Assembly: GCA_029948255.1 (NCBI GenBank)
Contig: JALIZF010001240.1
Location: 37,501 to 101,500, forward strand
Direction: 5' to 3'
DNA from: Telmatactis stephensoni
Lineage: Eukaryota; Cnidaria; Anthozoa; Actiniaria; Isophelliidae
Length of the DNA stretch: 64,000 nucleotides
Under the pieces are notes generated by a model. The model searched no databases. It had not been told where the DNA came from and saw nothing but the letters and a program-made list of their open reading frames with translations. The translations under genes and the position numbers were made by a program. Each line of letters starts with the position of its first letter. The stretch's first letter is position 1. Shown one piece after another: positions 33,566 to 44,062 of the stretch.

Positions 33566-34201
33566 TTTCGGAAAGCAAAACTCGAAGGCTTGTCGCAGGC
33601 GAGAAGAGACGTCTGCCGACACTTCTTTGTATGAGTTGAAGTGCTAAGTTTTCGATTGCCTATCATCAGTTAATAAGCTAGTGTATGGCCCATAGGGAAC
33701 AGCTGCAAAAAAACGATGTTGGGTTTCATTTTTTAATGAATATATAAGGAGTTTTCATGTATCTGACCTCTTTGTGAATAACGACTTGATATAACGACTG
33801 ACCGTCGATACAGTATTAATTTTTTTCCACTGGCTTTATTTTAGTTTTAGGGTTAGGTTAAGGGTTTTATGGTAGACGAGTTATGTATGCAGGTTAGTTT
33901 TAAAGGACAATTACTTAAGTCCTGAAATGTCAGTTATTTTTCTGTCCAATTAATTTCACATTCATTTTTAAATTAATGCTTTCATTTAGTAATTTTCACG
34001 TCGGTTGATCACTAGAAATGAGCTAAGGGAATTCTATTTCCCTCATAATAATAATAAGAAATAAAACACGTACAACGATGAAATATTCATGTATCTTTTA
34101 ACTGATATGGTTTACGTCTAATTGTGATTTATTCTTTTTTTTCTGATGAGGTTGACATTTCATTTCGCTCTTGTAACTTCAGCTCTTAACTTCCTGCAGA
34201 A

Positions 34202-34260
34202 TAGAATAGAATAGAATAGAACTTTATTAAAACAAAATTACCCCGGGCCCCCCCCCCCCC
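34202..34260 (+). repeat. (AGAAT)n and C-run
   Basis: Four copies of AGAAT/TAGAA followed by a run of about 12 C after CCGGG. A G-run lies at 34483-34495. No gene between 33.85 and 34.55 kb. Confidence 0.7.
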
Positions 34261-34548
34261 CGGGAAAATTACATTGCAGAAACCTCTTGGCAGCTGAATT
34301 GCGTAATTATATATGTTCCTGTATACTTTTATGTATATTCATCTGTGTTGGAGATAAAACTTAAACAGTGGATTTGAGTCTTTGATCACAACACAAAATT
34401 ATTTACCTTTTGGAATTTTCAACCAACAACTTAGCCGGTTTTCATCAGCGACTGAGATGTTGATTAATCAGACAACTCCCTGGGGGGGGGGGGGGAGAGG
34501 TGGGACTCTGCGAAGACAGACTTCCTGTATAAACCATGTATATAGCTA

Positions 34549-34829
34549 TTTCAAAAAAGGTTGACGGAGCGAATGGCAATCGGCGATTGGTGATTGCACG
34601 ACCGAAAGGAAATTTGGGGTAAAAATTGCTTCATTTTCATTATTTATATACCCAAGCAATGCCGGTACCATGCAGTAAAGACCTTACTGGACAAAGTGGT
34701 CGATAGGCGATTCATATTTCCGCGCCGGATAGTGGTCTAATTGTGTGACCACAGTGCGTTCCTTTCGGCCGTGCAATCACCAATTGCCGATCGCCATTAT
34801 TCGCCATTCGCCCCGTCAACCTTTTTTGA
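34549..34829. mobile_element. Inverted repeat flanking the minisatellite
   Basis: TTCAAAAAAGGTTGACGGAG...GATTGGTGATTGCACGACCG (34549-34608) is repeated in reverse at 34759-34829 with a few differences. The 150-bp loop includes CCGGATAGTGG. The minisatellite starts directly outside the right arm. Confidence 0.7.
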
Positions 34830-34844
34830 AATGGATATATACAG

Positions 34845-35640
34845 GACGGGGAATACAGGGAATTCGAGCATACAGGGCAGACGGGGAATACAGGGAATAC
34901 GAGCATACAGGGCAAACGGGGAATACAAGGAATACGAGCATACAGGGCAAACTGGTAGTACAGGGAATACGAGAATACAGGGCAGACGGGGAATACAGGG
35001 AATTCGAGCATACAGGGCAGACGGGGAATACAGGGAATACGAGCATACAGGGCAAACGGGGAATACAAGGAATACGAGCATACAGGGCAAACTGGTAGTA
35101 CAGGGAATACGAGAATACAGGGCAGACGGGGAATACAGGGAATTCGAGCATACAGGGCAGATGGGGAATACAGGGAATACGAGCATACAGGGCAAGCGGG
35201 GAATACAAGGAATACGAGCATACAGGGCAAACTGGTAGTACAGGGAATACGAGAATATAGGGCAGACGGGGAATACAGGGAATACGAGCATACAGGGCAG
35301 ACGGGGAGTACAGGGAATACGAGCATACAGGGCAGACGGGGAATACAGGGAATACAGGGAATACGAGCATACAGGGGAGACGGGGAATACAGGGAATACG
35401 AGCATACAGGGCAGACGGGGAATACAGGGAATTCGAGCATACAGGGCAGACAGGAATACAGGAAGACAGAGAATTTCAGCAGACAGGGCAGGCAGGGAAT
35501 ACAGAGAGACAGGGCGGGCCTACAGGGCAGACGGGAAATACAGGAATACAGGGAATAAAAGCATACAGCGCAGACGGGGAATACAGGGAATAAGAGCATA
35601 CAGCGCAGATCGTCGACGGGGAATACAGGGTAGACAGGGA
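34845..35640 (+). repeat. ~36-bp minisatellite array
   Basis: Over 20 head-to-tail copies built on GAGCATACAGGGCAGACGG plus GGAATACAGGGAATAC, with a higher-order pattern (ACTGGTAGTACAGGG variants recur every few units). Copies degenerate towards 35450-35640. Because 36 is a multiple of three, long spurious frames run through on both strands, for example the IPC-rich minus-strand one. None is a gene. Confidence 0.9.
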
Positions 35641-36241
35641 AGACAGGGATGGATTTGAAACTGAGCAAATTCTTCAACCTGGGCACAGAGTAAACACTTT
35701 TTTGAGGCACTAACAAAACTTTTGTCGCTTGACTGTCCGTCAAAACATTCAAAATACTAAATGCCGGACAGTCGTTTGACTTTTTCGAAAAAGTAGTGAA
35801 AAGATCTGTCCTAACTGGACTTCTTGAATCTTAGTTCTTTTATTTATTTCTTTTTAATTTATCCAGACTGCCGGGCATTTAGTAATTTGAAGGTGTGACT
35901 GGCAGTCAAGCGACAAATATTTTTGAAGTATCTCTTTTTTTTTTTTTTTTTTTTTTTTTTCAATAATTTTATTTATTTACAAATGACAGATTTTTTTTTA
36001 CAATAGTGATTTTAACAATGGAGTTTTTTTTTTTTACACACTTACATATTACTAAAACATTATAAAATACGTAAATTATAAAACTTAATTACAGACAGTT
36101 AAATTTCAAGACAGAGCATACAATTTAGAAAAGAAACAAAAACACCAGAAACCAAATAACAAACACACACACACATACACATACAAAAAGGGGTGAGATA
36201 CATACAGATTTAATTTTTATCATCTATCGTCTCTGTGCCAG

Positions 36242-38632
36242 TCAATCAAAAACAATATCTTTTGATTTCAAGATTTTTGTTATTTTTCCCCACTTACCTA
36301 AATGTTGGGATAATTTGCCTTTTTTTGTGGCCACAAGGAATTCAATTTTTTCATAATGGCATAGAAGATTTTGAAACCTCGGTAGTGATGGTGTTTTTTC
36401 TTTTTCGCATGCCTTGTATAACGAGTATTTATACATCAGAATTATAAAATTATTAGTTTTATCTTCTACTCCTAATACAATGTTGATTTTGTTGAATTCT
36501 GGTAAAAAGATATTAAAGTCTTTAAGCCAATTTCGAATTTTAAAGTAATAATTTTTTGATTCTATACATTCCACAAATAGGTGATCAATTGTTTCTGGAT
36601 AGAAATGACAGAAAGAACAAGAGGCGTATTCTATTATTTTGAAACGGTAAAGATCCCGGTTCAGATAAAGAATGTTATTGAGTATTTTGTATTGAAACAT
36701 TCTTAAATAATTATCTATTGTTGTTTGGTATATTCTATTATAAATTGTTGCCCATTCAAATTGCGTTTCCATCCGTCTATTAACATGTGCCTGGGCCGTT
36801 GGAACCTTGACCTTTTTTTCAATTAAGTGCTTATATATCATATCTGTTTTAATCTTTCTTTCGTCAATCTTTCGATTACCCAGTTGTATGTATTTTTGGT
36901 CCCCGTCCGTATTTTCGGTTGAAAAATTGATGTCTTTTAAAGCCGTTTTCCACTGTGGAGGTATGGCATGTATTACTCCAGCCCACCATAAGAAGTCTTT
37001 ATCCTTTAGACCTTTTGATTTTGCGAATTCCCACTTAAATTCACCTCTTTGGTCACACAAATCTATGACTTTATTTATATTCAGGAGGGAAAAATTCTTG
37101 TAAAAAATCGATTTGTTTCCAACTCGTATATATTTATTATTCCATAAGAACTGTTCTTTCGCTAGTGAGGGTTCCTCTTTTATGTTATCCTGCATTACTT
37201 CCGCCCAACAAGTCAAAACTTTTTTATAAAAAGTGGGAGTGTTTTGAGGTATTCTTTGTGGGTCGAAGTTTGTATTTATCTAATCATATCCGCCAATCTG
37301 ATTTATATATAACGTAGGGATAATTTTCCATGTAGGAAGTTCTCTATCATGGTTTAATTTTAAATTTAAAACCCATTTTACTCGATTTGCTTTAATACAT
37401 GACTCAAAGTCTGGTAGTTTCAAACCTCCCGTTATGTAGTCTCCAATTAAGGTATCGTGCTTGATTTTTGGTTTTCTTCCATTCCAAACAAAATCTTTAA
37501 TTGTGCTCTCAACAATTTGCATTAGATCGTCAGGGACATCAATTTTTGAACAAACATAATATAATTTAGACAGTGCAAGGGAGCGAAGAACTTGGATTTT
37601 TCCAAAAAGAGTCAACTTTCTTGTTTTCCATATAGAGAGAATTGTTTTGAAATTGGTAATTACCCTCTGATAGTTATATTTATGATAATATTCCTGGTTA
37701 TACGAAAAATGGATGCCTAGGATTCTTATACCTTTTTCATAAAAGTTAATATTCTGTATGTTTTCAGCTGTAAGCCTTGGTTTTCGGCGGATATTTTTTC
37801 CTAACCAACCAACTTCAGATTTGCCTTTGTTGAGTTTAAGCGAGGAATAGTTTTGAAAGTTTTCAAGTTCTTTCAGAACGCAATTCAAAGAATTTTGATC
37901 TTCAAGGAAGAAAGTCGTGTCATCCGCAAATAGTACAAGTTTAATTTCATTTCGCATTGCTTTAAAGCCCTTGATATTTTCACACTTTCTTATCATGATT
38001 GCCATTATTTCTATGACCAGAACAAAGATATACGGGGAAATCGGATCCCCCTGTTTCGTACCCCTTTTGGGTTGGAAAAAATTGGTCACATGGCCATTAT
38101 TCATCACACAACTAAGATTTTTTGTCAGTAAAATTTTTACCCATTTGACAAAATGTTCTCCAAATCCAAAATGTCTCAGAACTGCAAGTATGAAGTTATG
38201 TTCTATTGAGTCGAATGCCTTTTCAAAGTCGGCAGCAAACATAATTAGGGATTTTTCTTTTTCTCTCGTGTAATCCATAATATCCTGAATAATTCTTATG
38301 GGTTCATCGATTTTTCTCTCTTTTATAAATGCTGCTTGATCCGCGTGAATAAGATTTGGAAGTATTTTGTTCAGCCTGTTACTTAGGACTCTACTACAGA
38401 TCTTTACATCTACATTTATTAAGCTTATAGGGCGCCATGAATCTAACAGTCTACTGTCCTTGTCGGGTTTTTCTAACAAGGTTATAATTATTTGGCGTTG
38501 AGATGTGGATAATTCACCTACTTCGAAATTCTTATTAAGACAACTAACCAAATCGTCTTTTATTTCTGTCCAAAACGCCAGGTAAAATTCTTTCGTTAAA
38601 CCATCATTTCCAGGGGTCTTAGAAGATCCCAT
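36242..38632 (-). pseudogene. LINE reverse transcriptase and C-terminal domain
   Basis: Two frames in the same register separated by one in-frame TAG near 37280. The upstream part has the RT signature blocks: KTPGNDGLTKEFY, SWRPISLINVDVKI, QAAFIKERKI, ADFEKAFDSIEHNF, GTKQGDPISPYIF and FADDTTFFL (catalytic Asp-Asp). The downstream part has the Cys/His block CSFCHFYPETIDHLFVEC. These are L1/Tx1-group features. It would make cDNA copies by target-primed reverse transcription if intact. Confidence 0.9.
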
Positions 38633-38645
38633 GTGTTTCAGCGCA

Positions 38646-39424
38646 TTATAACATTCCTGCCGGAACCGTTATCCTCTTTTCGCACATTTCCTTATCCGGT
38701 TCTGATAATGTTGGAACAGTGAATTTAGACAGAAATTCTAGGCATTCTGATTCTGTTTTGTGGGATTTTGATTCAATAACTTTTTTAAAGTGGCATTCCA
38801 ATAATTCTAATATTTCTTCCCGTTCTGTGGTCTCTTTACCATTTCCATCTATCAGTTTACTAACATGAGTTTTCGCCTTATTTCGTTTTTCCAACGTCAA
38901 AAAATATTTATTGCTTTTTCCCCCATTTCGTACCATGTTGCCCTTGATCTTATAATTATTCCGTCAGTGATATAGTTACTTTTTTCCTCTAACTTTTTCA
39001 TTAGTTTGTCATGTTCTGTACTCAGTTCCTCGTCTTTCTCCCATCCGGGAGTTAACTCCAATTTTTTAATCTCTTCTTCTACAGAGTCATATTCCGATCT
39101 CCGTTTTTTTGCCAACTGCTTTGAGAATTGTAGTGAGAACTTACGGACTTCGTATTTTATCAGTTCCCATCTAATCTGTGGGTTCCTTATTTCTGCTTTA
39201 TCTAGAGAGCACTTTAATTCGGATAAAATATTTTTTATCTTCGAGGTGTATGTTTCATTATTTAATAGAGAATTATTAAGCTTCCAGAAGGAGAGCCCTC
39301 TTCTATCCTCGTGAAATAATTGAAACTGTAGCGTTATTGCAGAATGGTCGGTCGAGGGGGCTGGAGTAATATCACATTTTTCTACAAAATGTTGTAAATC
39401 ATTAGATATAAAGAAATAATCCAA
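38646..39424 (-). pseudogene. LINE endonuclease C-terminus and linker
   Basis: Frame at 39424-38897 starts with DYFFISNDLQ and contains PSTDHSAITL, the conserved DHSA block of the apurinic-like endonuclease. A second frame (38936-38646) continues the linker, and a frameshift near 38645 separates it from the RT frame. Confidence 0.8.
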
Positions 39425-39451
39425 TATCCAATATGAATACTTGGAGTAATA

Positions 39452-40102
39452 ATGGATAATCAGTTAGGTTTTAATGTACAATCATTGAATGTCCGTGGCC
39501 TAAGGGACTATAAAAAACACAGAAAAATTTGAAATTGGTTTTCTAAACACAAAGGAGACTATGGAGTCCTGTTTATGCAAGAAACCCATAGTTCAGCAGA
39601 ATTAGAAAACGAATGGTCAAAAAGAACAAGGGGCGAATTAATTATGGCTCATGGGTCATCAAAGAGTAGGGGGACCGCTATTCTAATTGGAAGTAAACTT
39701 AACATCACAGTGAAAGACAAAATTTTGGATAAGAGTGGCAGATACGTAATTGCATGGTGCGTGTTTAAAACCAGGAATTTTCTATTCGTATCTTCCTAAT
39801 CATGAAAGGGAGCAGGTAGAAGTACTAAAAGAAATTGCTGAAAAGATAGACGACATCGATTATCCAATCGATACTCATATAATATGGGGAGGAGATTTTA
39901 ATTTTATATTCGATAAAGAGCTAGAATCAGCCGGTGGAAATCCGGTTTTAAAATTCGACTCTATTGAAACAATGGAAACAATTACGACAGAATTCGATCT
40001 ATGTGACATATGGAGGTTGAGAAACCCCAATGTCAGACGGTATACATGGCGAGGTATAGCACAAGGTATAATGTCTAAGTCGAACCAAAAAATACATCGG
40101 AG
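39452..40102 (+). pseudogene. LINE endonuclease N-terminus, inverted segment
   Basis: Plus-strand pieces read QSLNVRGLRDY, MQETHSS, SRGTAILI (the QETH block of the endonuclease) and then, after a frameshift near 39775, IIWGGDFNFI (GGDFN block) and RRYTWRG. An in-frame TGA occurs at about 39529. The order continues logically into the minus-strand DYFF block, confirming an inversion within a single insertion. Confidence 0.85.
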
Positions 40103-40118
40103 ATTTTTGAAGTATCTC

Positions 40119-41314
40119 AAATAAGTGTTTCGTACTCTGTGCCAAGGTTGAAGAATTTGCTCATTTTCAAATCCATCGAGCTCACGACAAGCGCTTCACA
40201 TTTCTTAATAAATATAGAAGAGTTTGATCCCTTGAGTCTTATTTAGTCAGTGTTTTATTGATTTTTGTAAAAAAAAAATTCAGACTGCCAGGCATTTAGT
40301 CTTTTGAAGGTTGTGACCAGCTGCCGGACAATTACACACAGCATTACGCGCAAAACTGTCATACTAAATCAAAGAAGTCAACGTTTTACGGTGGATAAAA
40401 GCCGAGCATGGTTTTTGTTTCGTTTTGTTAAAGGTTCAGACCTATAATATATAGTTCTTTTGTAAAAAATTAAGAAAAAAATATGTGAATTTCCATTTTA
40501 GAAAAAAATTAGTTCCTCAAAAAAAAATTATCAGAGAAATGGCTAGACTTAAATCTCGCCAAGTTAAAGTGCTCATGAAGTAAGAATGCAAATGACTTTT
40601 CCTTCCAAAACTCAAAACTGACAAATTGAGTTTGTTATAGCATGCACTAATATAGGTTTTTGTAATGAGGAGGTGTGAGAGCTTGTCGCCTTCGTTTGAA
40701 CTTTTTGAAGGTTTTCAAAAGAATTGTCAATGATAACTGCCTGTGTTTTGGAAAAACTGCAAAATGTTTTCCAAATCCCCGTCCGACAGATCACTGACCT
40801 GGACATGAAATCTTATCAACTTAAAAGACAGATCTTTGCCTAGCTGAGAAGGAAACGCAGAGGCCGGCCAGTGATCGTAAACACCCTAGTCGGCCAGACC
40901 CCAATTTTATGACCAGAAGACCATATACATTGGTTTGAGTGAAGCCATCAATCTCATCAAGGGGGAAGGCCTACAGCATCTCTAAAGCCTCCTGTGCTTC
41001 CTTCCTATTTTTCTTATTTCTTGAAAGGGCATTTAACCGTGATATGAAAGCATCCTCCGCCATATTGAGACTCCTCTTGTGTAGCCACTTTAATCTACTT
41101 ATAGAGGAAAGTGTCAAGTGTCATGGGCAGACACTTGAGGCAGACGCCTTGGGCGAAATCCTGTCTCGAGACTCATTTGAAAGATTTGATGTGAAATCTT
41201 TATTCTTATTTTTCAATTCAGTTGTCAAATTCAACTGTTATATTGCTTTGATGTTCCAGGATTCAGAATCTTTTAAAATGATTCAGTTCGCAAGAATACA
41301 AGAATACAAGAATA
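40119..41314. other. Non-coding flank, possible element remnant
   Basis: 40125-40330 resembles in reverse the DNA at 35640-35900 (GAGCAAATTCTTCAACCT, ACTGCC.GGCATTTAGT), so the LINE landed inside an older repeated or inverted region. 40.5-41.3 kb has short frames on both strands without recognisable domains. A minus-strand segment near 41080 reads MAEDAFISRLNALSRNKK but stops soon after. Confidence 0.4.
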
Positions 41315-41636
41315 CATGTGGGGAGCAAGGGTGGCCGAGTGTTTAGACCGCTTGCCTCTCACCGCTGTGGTCCCTGGTTCGATACCCGGACGGGGCGCTT
41401 CATGTGAGTTGAGTTTGTTAGTTCGTTCTCTCCCTTGCTTCGAGAGTTTTTCTCCGGGTCCTCCGGTTTTCCTCCCTCCATCAAAAACGAACTGGTGAGT
41501 TGAGTGATTATTTGCAAAATATTCAAGGTAGAGGTAGTGAGTGTGAGAGTATAGTGTCCCCCAATTAGTGCGCGAGCGCTAGAAGACTAGGACACTTAAA
41601 TAAACAGTTATTTATTTATTTATTTTATTTACAAAA
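41315..41636 (+). mobile_element. tRNA-derived SINE, full length
   Basis: Head GGGTGGCCGAGTG (A-box) and GGTTCGATACCCGG (B-box) in a tRNA-Leu-like unit. A body with GTTCGTTCTCTCCCTTGC, TTCGAGAG, CTCCGGGTCCTCCGG and GTGTCCCCCAATTAGTG follows, then a TTTATTTATTTATTT tail after AATAAACAG. Same family as 12330-12520 (minus). Confidence 0.85.
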
Positions 41637-42240
41637 AGAGACAAAAATTTTGAAAGTTCGCGCATCTCGTTGCTTTTCCTACGTTTTTGATGTTCACTTG
41701 TAATCAAAATTACGCAACTAAATGAATATTATCATATTCTGCTTTTACAACACTTTCATTAGCATATATATATATACCTTATTTTTCTCAGGCCCGTGGG
41801 TGGCTGCATACGTCAAAACGTAAAAAATTCTCTGTATGGTGCTGTCAAAAAAAAGCTTTGAACTTATTGGTCGCCGATCAGTACTTCATGGAACAATTCC
41901 ATTTCGATTCCATTGCTCAATATACGGATTTCATACAGGAATTTTGTGAAAATTCTAATGGACATCTTGTATTCTGTAACTTCATTCCTAACACTAAATC
42001 AGTTTTAATAGTAACTTTGTTAGAAAAATATCGAGCAAGCTCATGACACAAGAAAAAAATATCGTGCAAGGGTCGAGACAAAAAAGTAAATATCATGCAA
42101 TCAAAATTCCTGCAACCCCCATCAATTATCTAATGGTCCGTCCCTAAATTGGTTTTTGCGCAGCTTTTATCACCCAACATAAAACCATTAACCTAACCCT
42201 ACAACCATTCTTAGAAAACGTTTCAGGTGGAAAATATTTA

Positions 42241-42300
42241 ACACTGTATCGGCGGGTCGGTCGTTCATGATATCAATCAAAAAAGTTAGATAAAAACTTC
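42241..42300 (+). promoter_or_regulatory. Conserved upstream module of GPCR 3
   Basis: CACTGTATCGGCGGGTCGGT, CATGATATCAATCAAAAAAG and TTAGATAAAAAC in the same order as upstream of the other paralogs, about 330-380 bp before the start codon. AGATAAAAA replaces the TATATAAAA of GPCRs 1 and 2. Confidence 0.6.
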
Positions 42301-42624
42301 TTATATTTTTTGAAAAATTAAATCTCCAACTTATATAGAGCGAAAACAATATAACCTTGAAACAAGTATTTACCGGCGAAACAGTACAAATAGCACTAAT
42401 TAAACAATGGAGAGCAAAGGATTTTGCGACTATTTGATGCTATTTAGTTGCTATTTGTCTGCAGGTGTTTCCTATAGTCCAGCCACGTATTTATTGATGA
42501 CAGGCAACCGAAAATTTAGCACTTCGTTGTATCAACTCAAACAAGGAAGTGCCAGACGTCTCTTCTCGCCTGCGACAAGCAAAAGTCTTCAAGTTCTACG
42601 ACCTTTTAACGGTGTTTTCCAAAA

Positions 42625-43554
42625 ATGAACAATTCTACAGTTTCTACAACCAAAGATTTAGAACCGACTGACTATTTGATGAGCATTGTGGGATCAAGTG
42701 CTCACCTTAAACGCTATTATTATTTCCTGGTTGTTTTTAATTCCCTCAGCTCAGTTCTGACTGCAGTTTTAAACTTTTTGGTCATTTTGACTTTGGTAAA
42801 GACACCTTCTTTACGAACGCCCTCGTACATTTTAATTCTTAGCTTGGCCTTCTCAGACTTGGGAGTTGGTGTGGTGATGCAGCCAGCGTATTGTTGCCGT
42901 TTGATTGCCTTGTTGACGAATTCTCTTTCTATATACAAAAACAGTTCGATTGTATTCTTTCAAACAATTAATTTGCTAGCAACTGGTTCGTTTCTCACTG
43001 TTACTGCCATCACTATCGATCGTGTCCTTGCTCTTCACTTGCATCTGAGATACCAAGAACTTGTCACAACCAAGCGGTCTTACACAGTTGTTTTAGTTGT
43101 TTGGGTTGTTAGCTTGTCGTCGGGTTTTGCACTGGCTACAAACACAAATTGGCTGCTAGTTTTCTTTCACTGTTTGCTATTGGTTATCGCTTTAATTGAC
43201 ATTTTTCTGATGCTGAAAATCTCTCGAGTAATTCGCAAACACACAGCTCAGATACAAGCCCAACAGCTACCACAGGAACCAACCATGGCCATGCAGAGTT
43301 ACAAGAAATCGGTTAACATAATGTACTACATCATGGGTGTATTTCTACTGTGTTATTTGCCTAGTTTAATTACCTATATTGTGTACTGGCTAGCGATAGC
43401 CACAGGCAATGCAAAAATAGAGCTGCTTCACGCCGCTCTGGATCTAGCTGATACTATTGTTATGACGAACAGTGCGTTGAATCCATTGATTTATTGCTGG
43501 AGAATACAAGAACTACGTAGCGCTTTGCTTCAGTTATTACGAAGACAATCGTAA
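42625..43554 (+). CDS. Class A rhodopsin-like GPCR, paralog 3
   Basis: 309 residues, one exon, starting MNNSTVSTTKDLEPTDYL. TM1 around residues 30-55 (NFLVILTLV), TM2 62-85 (LAFSDLGVGVVMQPAYCC), TM3 103-128 ending TAITIDRVLALHLHLRY, TM4 145-163, TM5 172-195, TM6 231-255 with CYLPS, TM7 268-290 with NPLIYCWRIQELRSALL. The TM3-mouth Cys of paralogs 1 and 2 is absent (TNSLSIYKN), and the TM3 motif is DRV rather than DRF. The 5' leader (GCCAGACGTCTCTTCTCGCC) is shared with paralog 4. The stop is followed 28 bp later by a MITE. An AATAAA lies at 43755. Confidence 0.9.
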   Translation: MNNSTVSTTKDLEPTDYLMSIVGSSAHLKRYYYFLVVFNSLSSVLTAVLNFLVILTLVKTPSLRTPSYILILSLAFSDLGVGVVMQPAYCCRLIALLTNSLSIYKNSSIVFFQTINLLATGSFLTVTAITIDRVLALHLHLRYQELVTTKRSYTVVLVVWVVSLSSGFALATNTNWLLVFFHCLLLVIALIDIFLMLKISRVIRKHTAQIQAQQLPQEPTMAMQSYKKSVNIMYYIMGVFLLCYLPSLITYIVYWLAIATGNAKIELLHAALDLADTIVMTNSALNPLIYCWRIQELRSALLQLLRRQS

Positions 43555-43582
43555 TAATATTGTGTGTAAATGCACCTTGTAA

Positions 43583-43696
43583 GGGCCTGATTATATGAAC
43601 CGGCCTGACTTCTTTTGTTTTGTGGCCCCAAGGGAAAGTGAAACAAAAGAAGTCAGCCCGTTTAACCGGGCCAGCCCGGTTCATATAATCAGGCCC
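43583..43696. mobile_element. 114-bp Harbinger-like MITE in GPCR 3 3' flank
   Basis: TIRs GGGCCTGATTATATGAACCG / GGTTCATATAATCAGGCCC with TAA directly repeated at 43580-43582 and 43697-43699. Removing it recreates the CCTTGTAAGTTTA sequence present downstream of other paralogs, so it is an insertion. A 3-bp TAA duplication suits the PIF/Harbinger superfamily (inference). Confidence 0.85.
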
Positions 43697-43739
43697 TAAG
43701 TTTATCTATAAGTTACTCCATAAACTGTATTGTAAATAA

Positions 43740-44055
43740 TTTATCAAATGTACAAATAAAGGGATGAAAATTAATTGAATAAATGTTTATCGAAAAATTA
43801 ATTAATGACAGTAAAACAATTCCTCTTTCATTATGGTTGGGAAAAAGTAAAAATTAGAAAAATGAAGAATTTCGAGGGCAATGAATATACATTTTTGAAA
43901 AAAAAGACGAATAACAAATTAACTCACAGGTGGGCAAGAGGAAAGGCTAGATAGGGTCACTAAGAAGTACCTTACATTAAAACAAACACAATGCCTCATT
44001 ATTCTATGCGTGTTAGGATTAGGTTTATTTAATTACGATCAATTTTACTAAATAC
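43740..44055 (+). repeat. GPCR-cluster 3' flank repeat at GPCR 3
   Basis: Starts near the AATAAA and continues CATTATGGTTGGGAAAAAG, ACTCACAGGTGGGCAAGAG, CTAAGAAGTACCTTACATTA and TTAATTACGATCAATTTTAC. It is cut at 44055 by the TIR element that follows. Reference copy for 25636-26620, 29440-29790 and 30390-30640. Confidence 0.7.
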
Positions 44056-44062
44056 GTTTCAT

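Larger units (their letters stand above)
35935..40102 (-). mobile_element. LINE retrotransposon (L1/Tx1-like) with 5' inversion and 16-bp TSD
   Basis: Bounded by identical ATTTTTGAAGTATCTC at 35919-35934 and 40103-40118. The 26-T run at 35935 is the poly(A) tail of a minus-strand element. From the tail upward on the minus strand come a zinc-knuckle-like block CSFCHFYPETIDH, reverse transcriptase and the C-terminal part of the endonuclease. The N-terminal endonuclease part (39452-40102) is on the plus strand, the hallmark of twin-priming inversion. The element is 5'-truncated at the start of ORF2 and has lost ORF1. Several frameshifts and stops show it is dead; intact TSDs show it is fairly young. 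Confidence 0.9.

Noticed and set aside
34712..35752. Long frames (up to 346 codons) rich in IPC/VFPV repeats on both strands
   Set aside because: They are translations of the 36-bp minisatellite, whose unit is a multiple of three, so all frames stay open. No start context, domain or non-repeat conservation.
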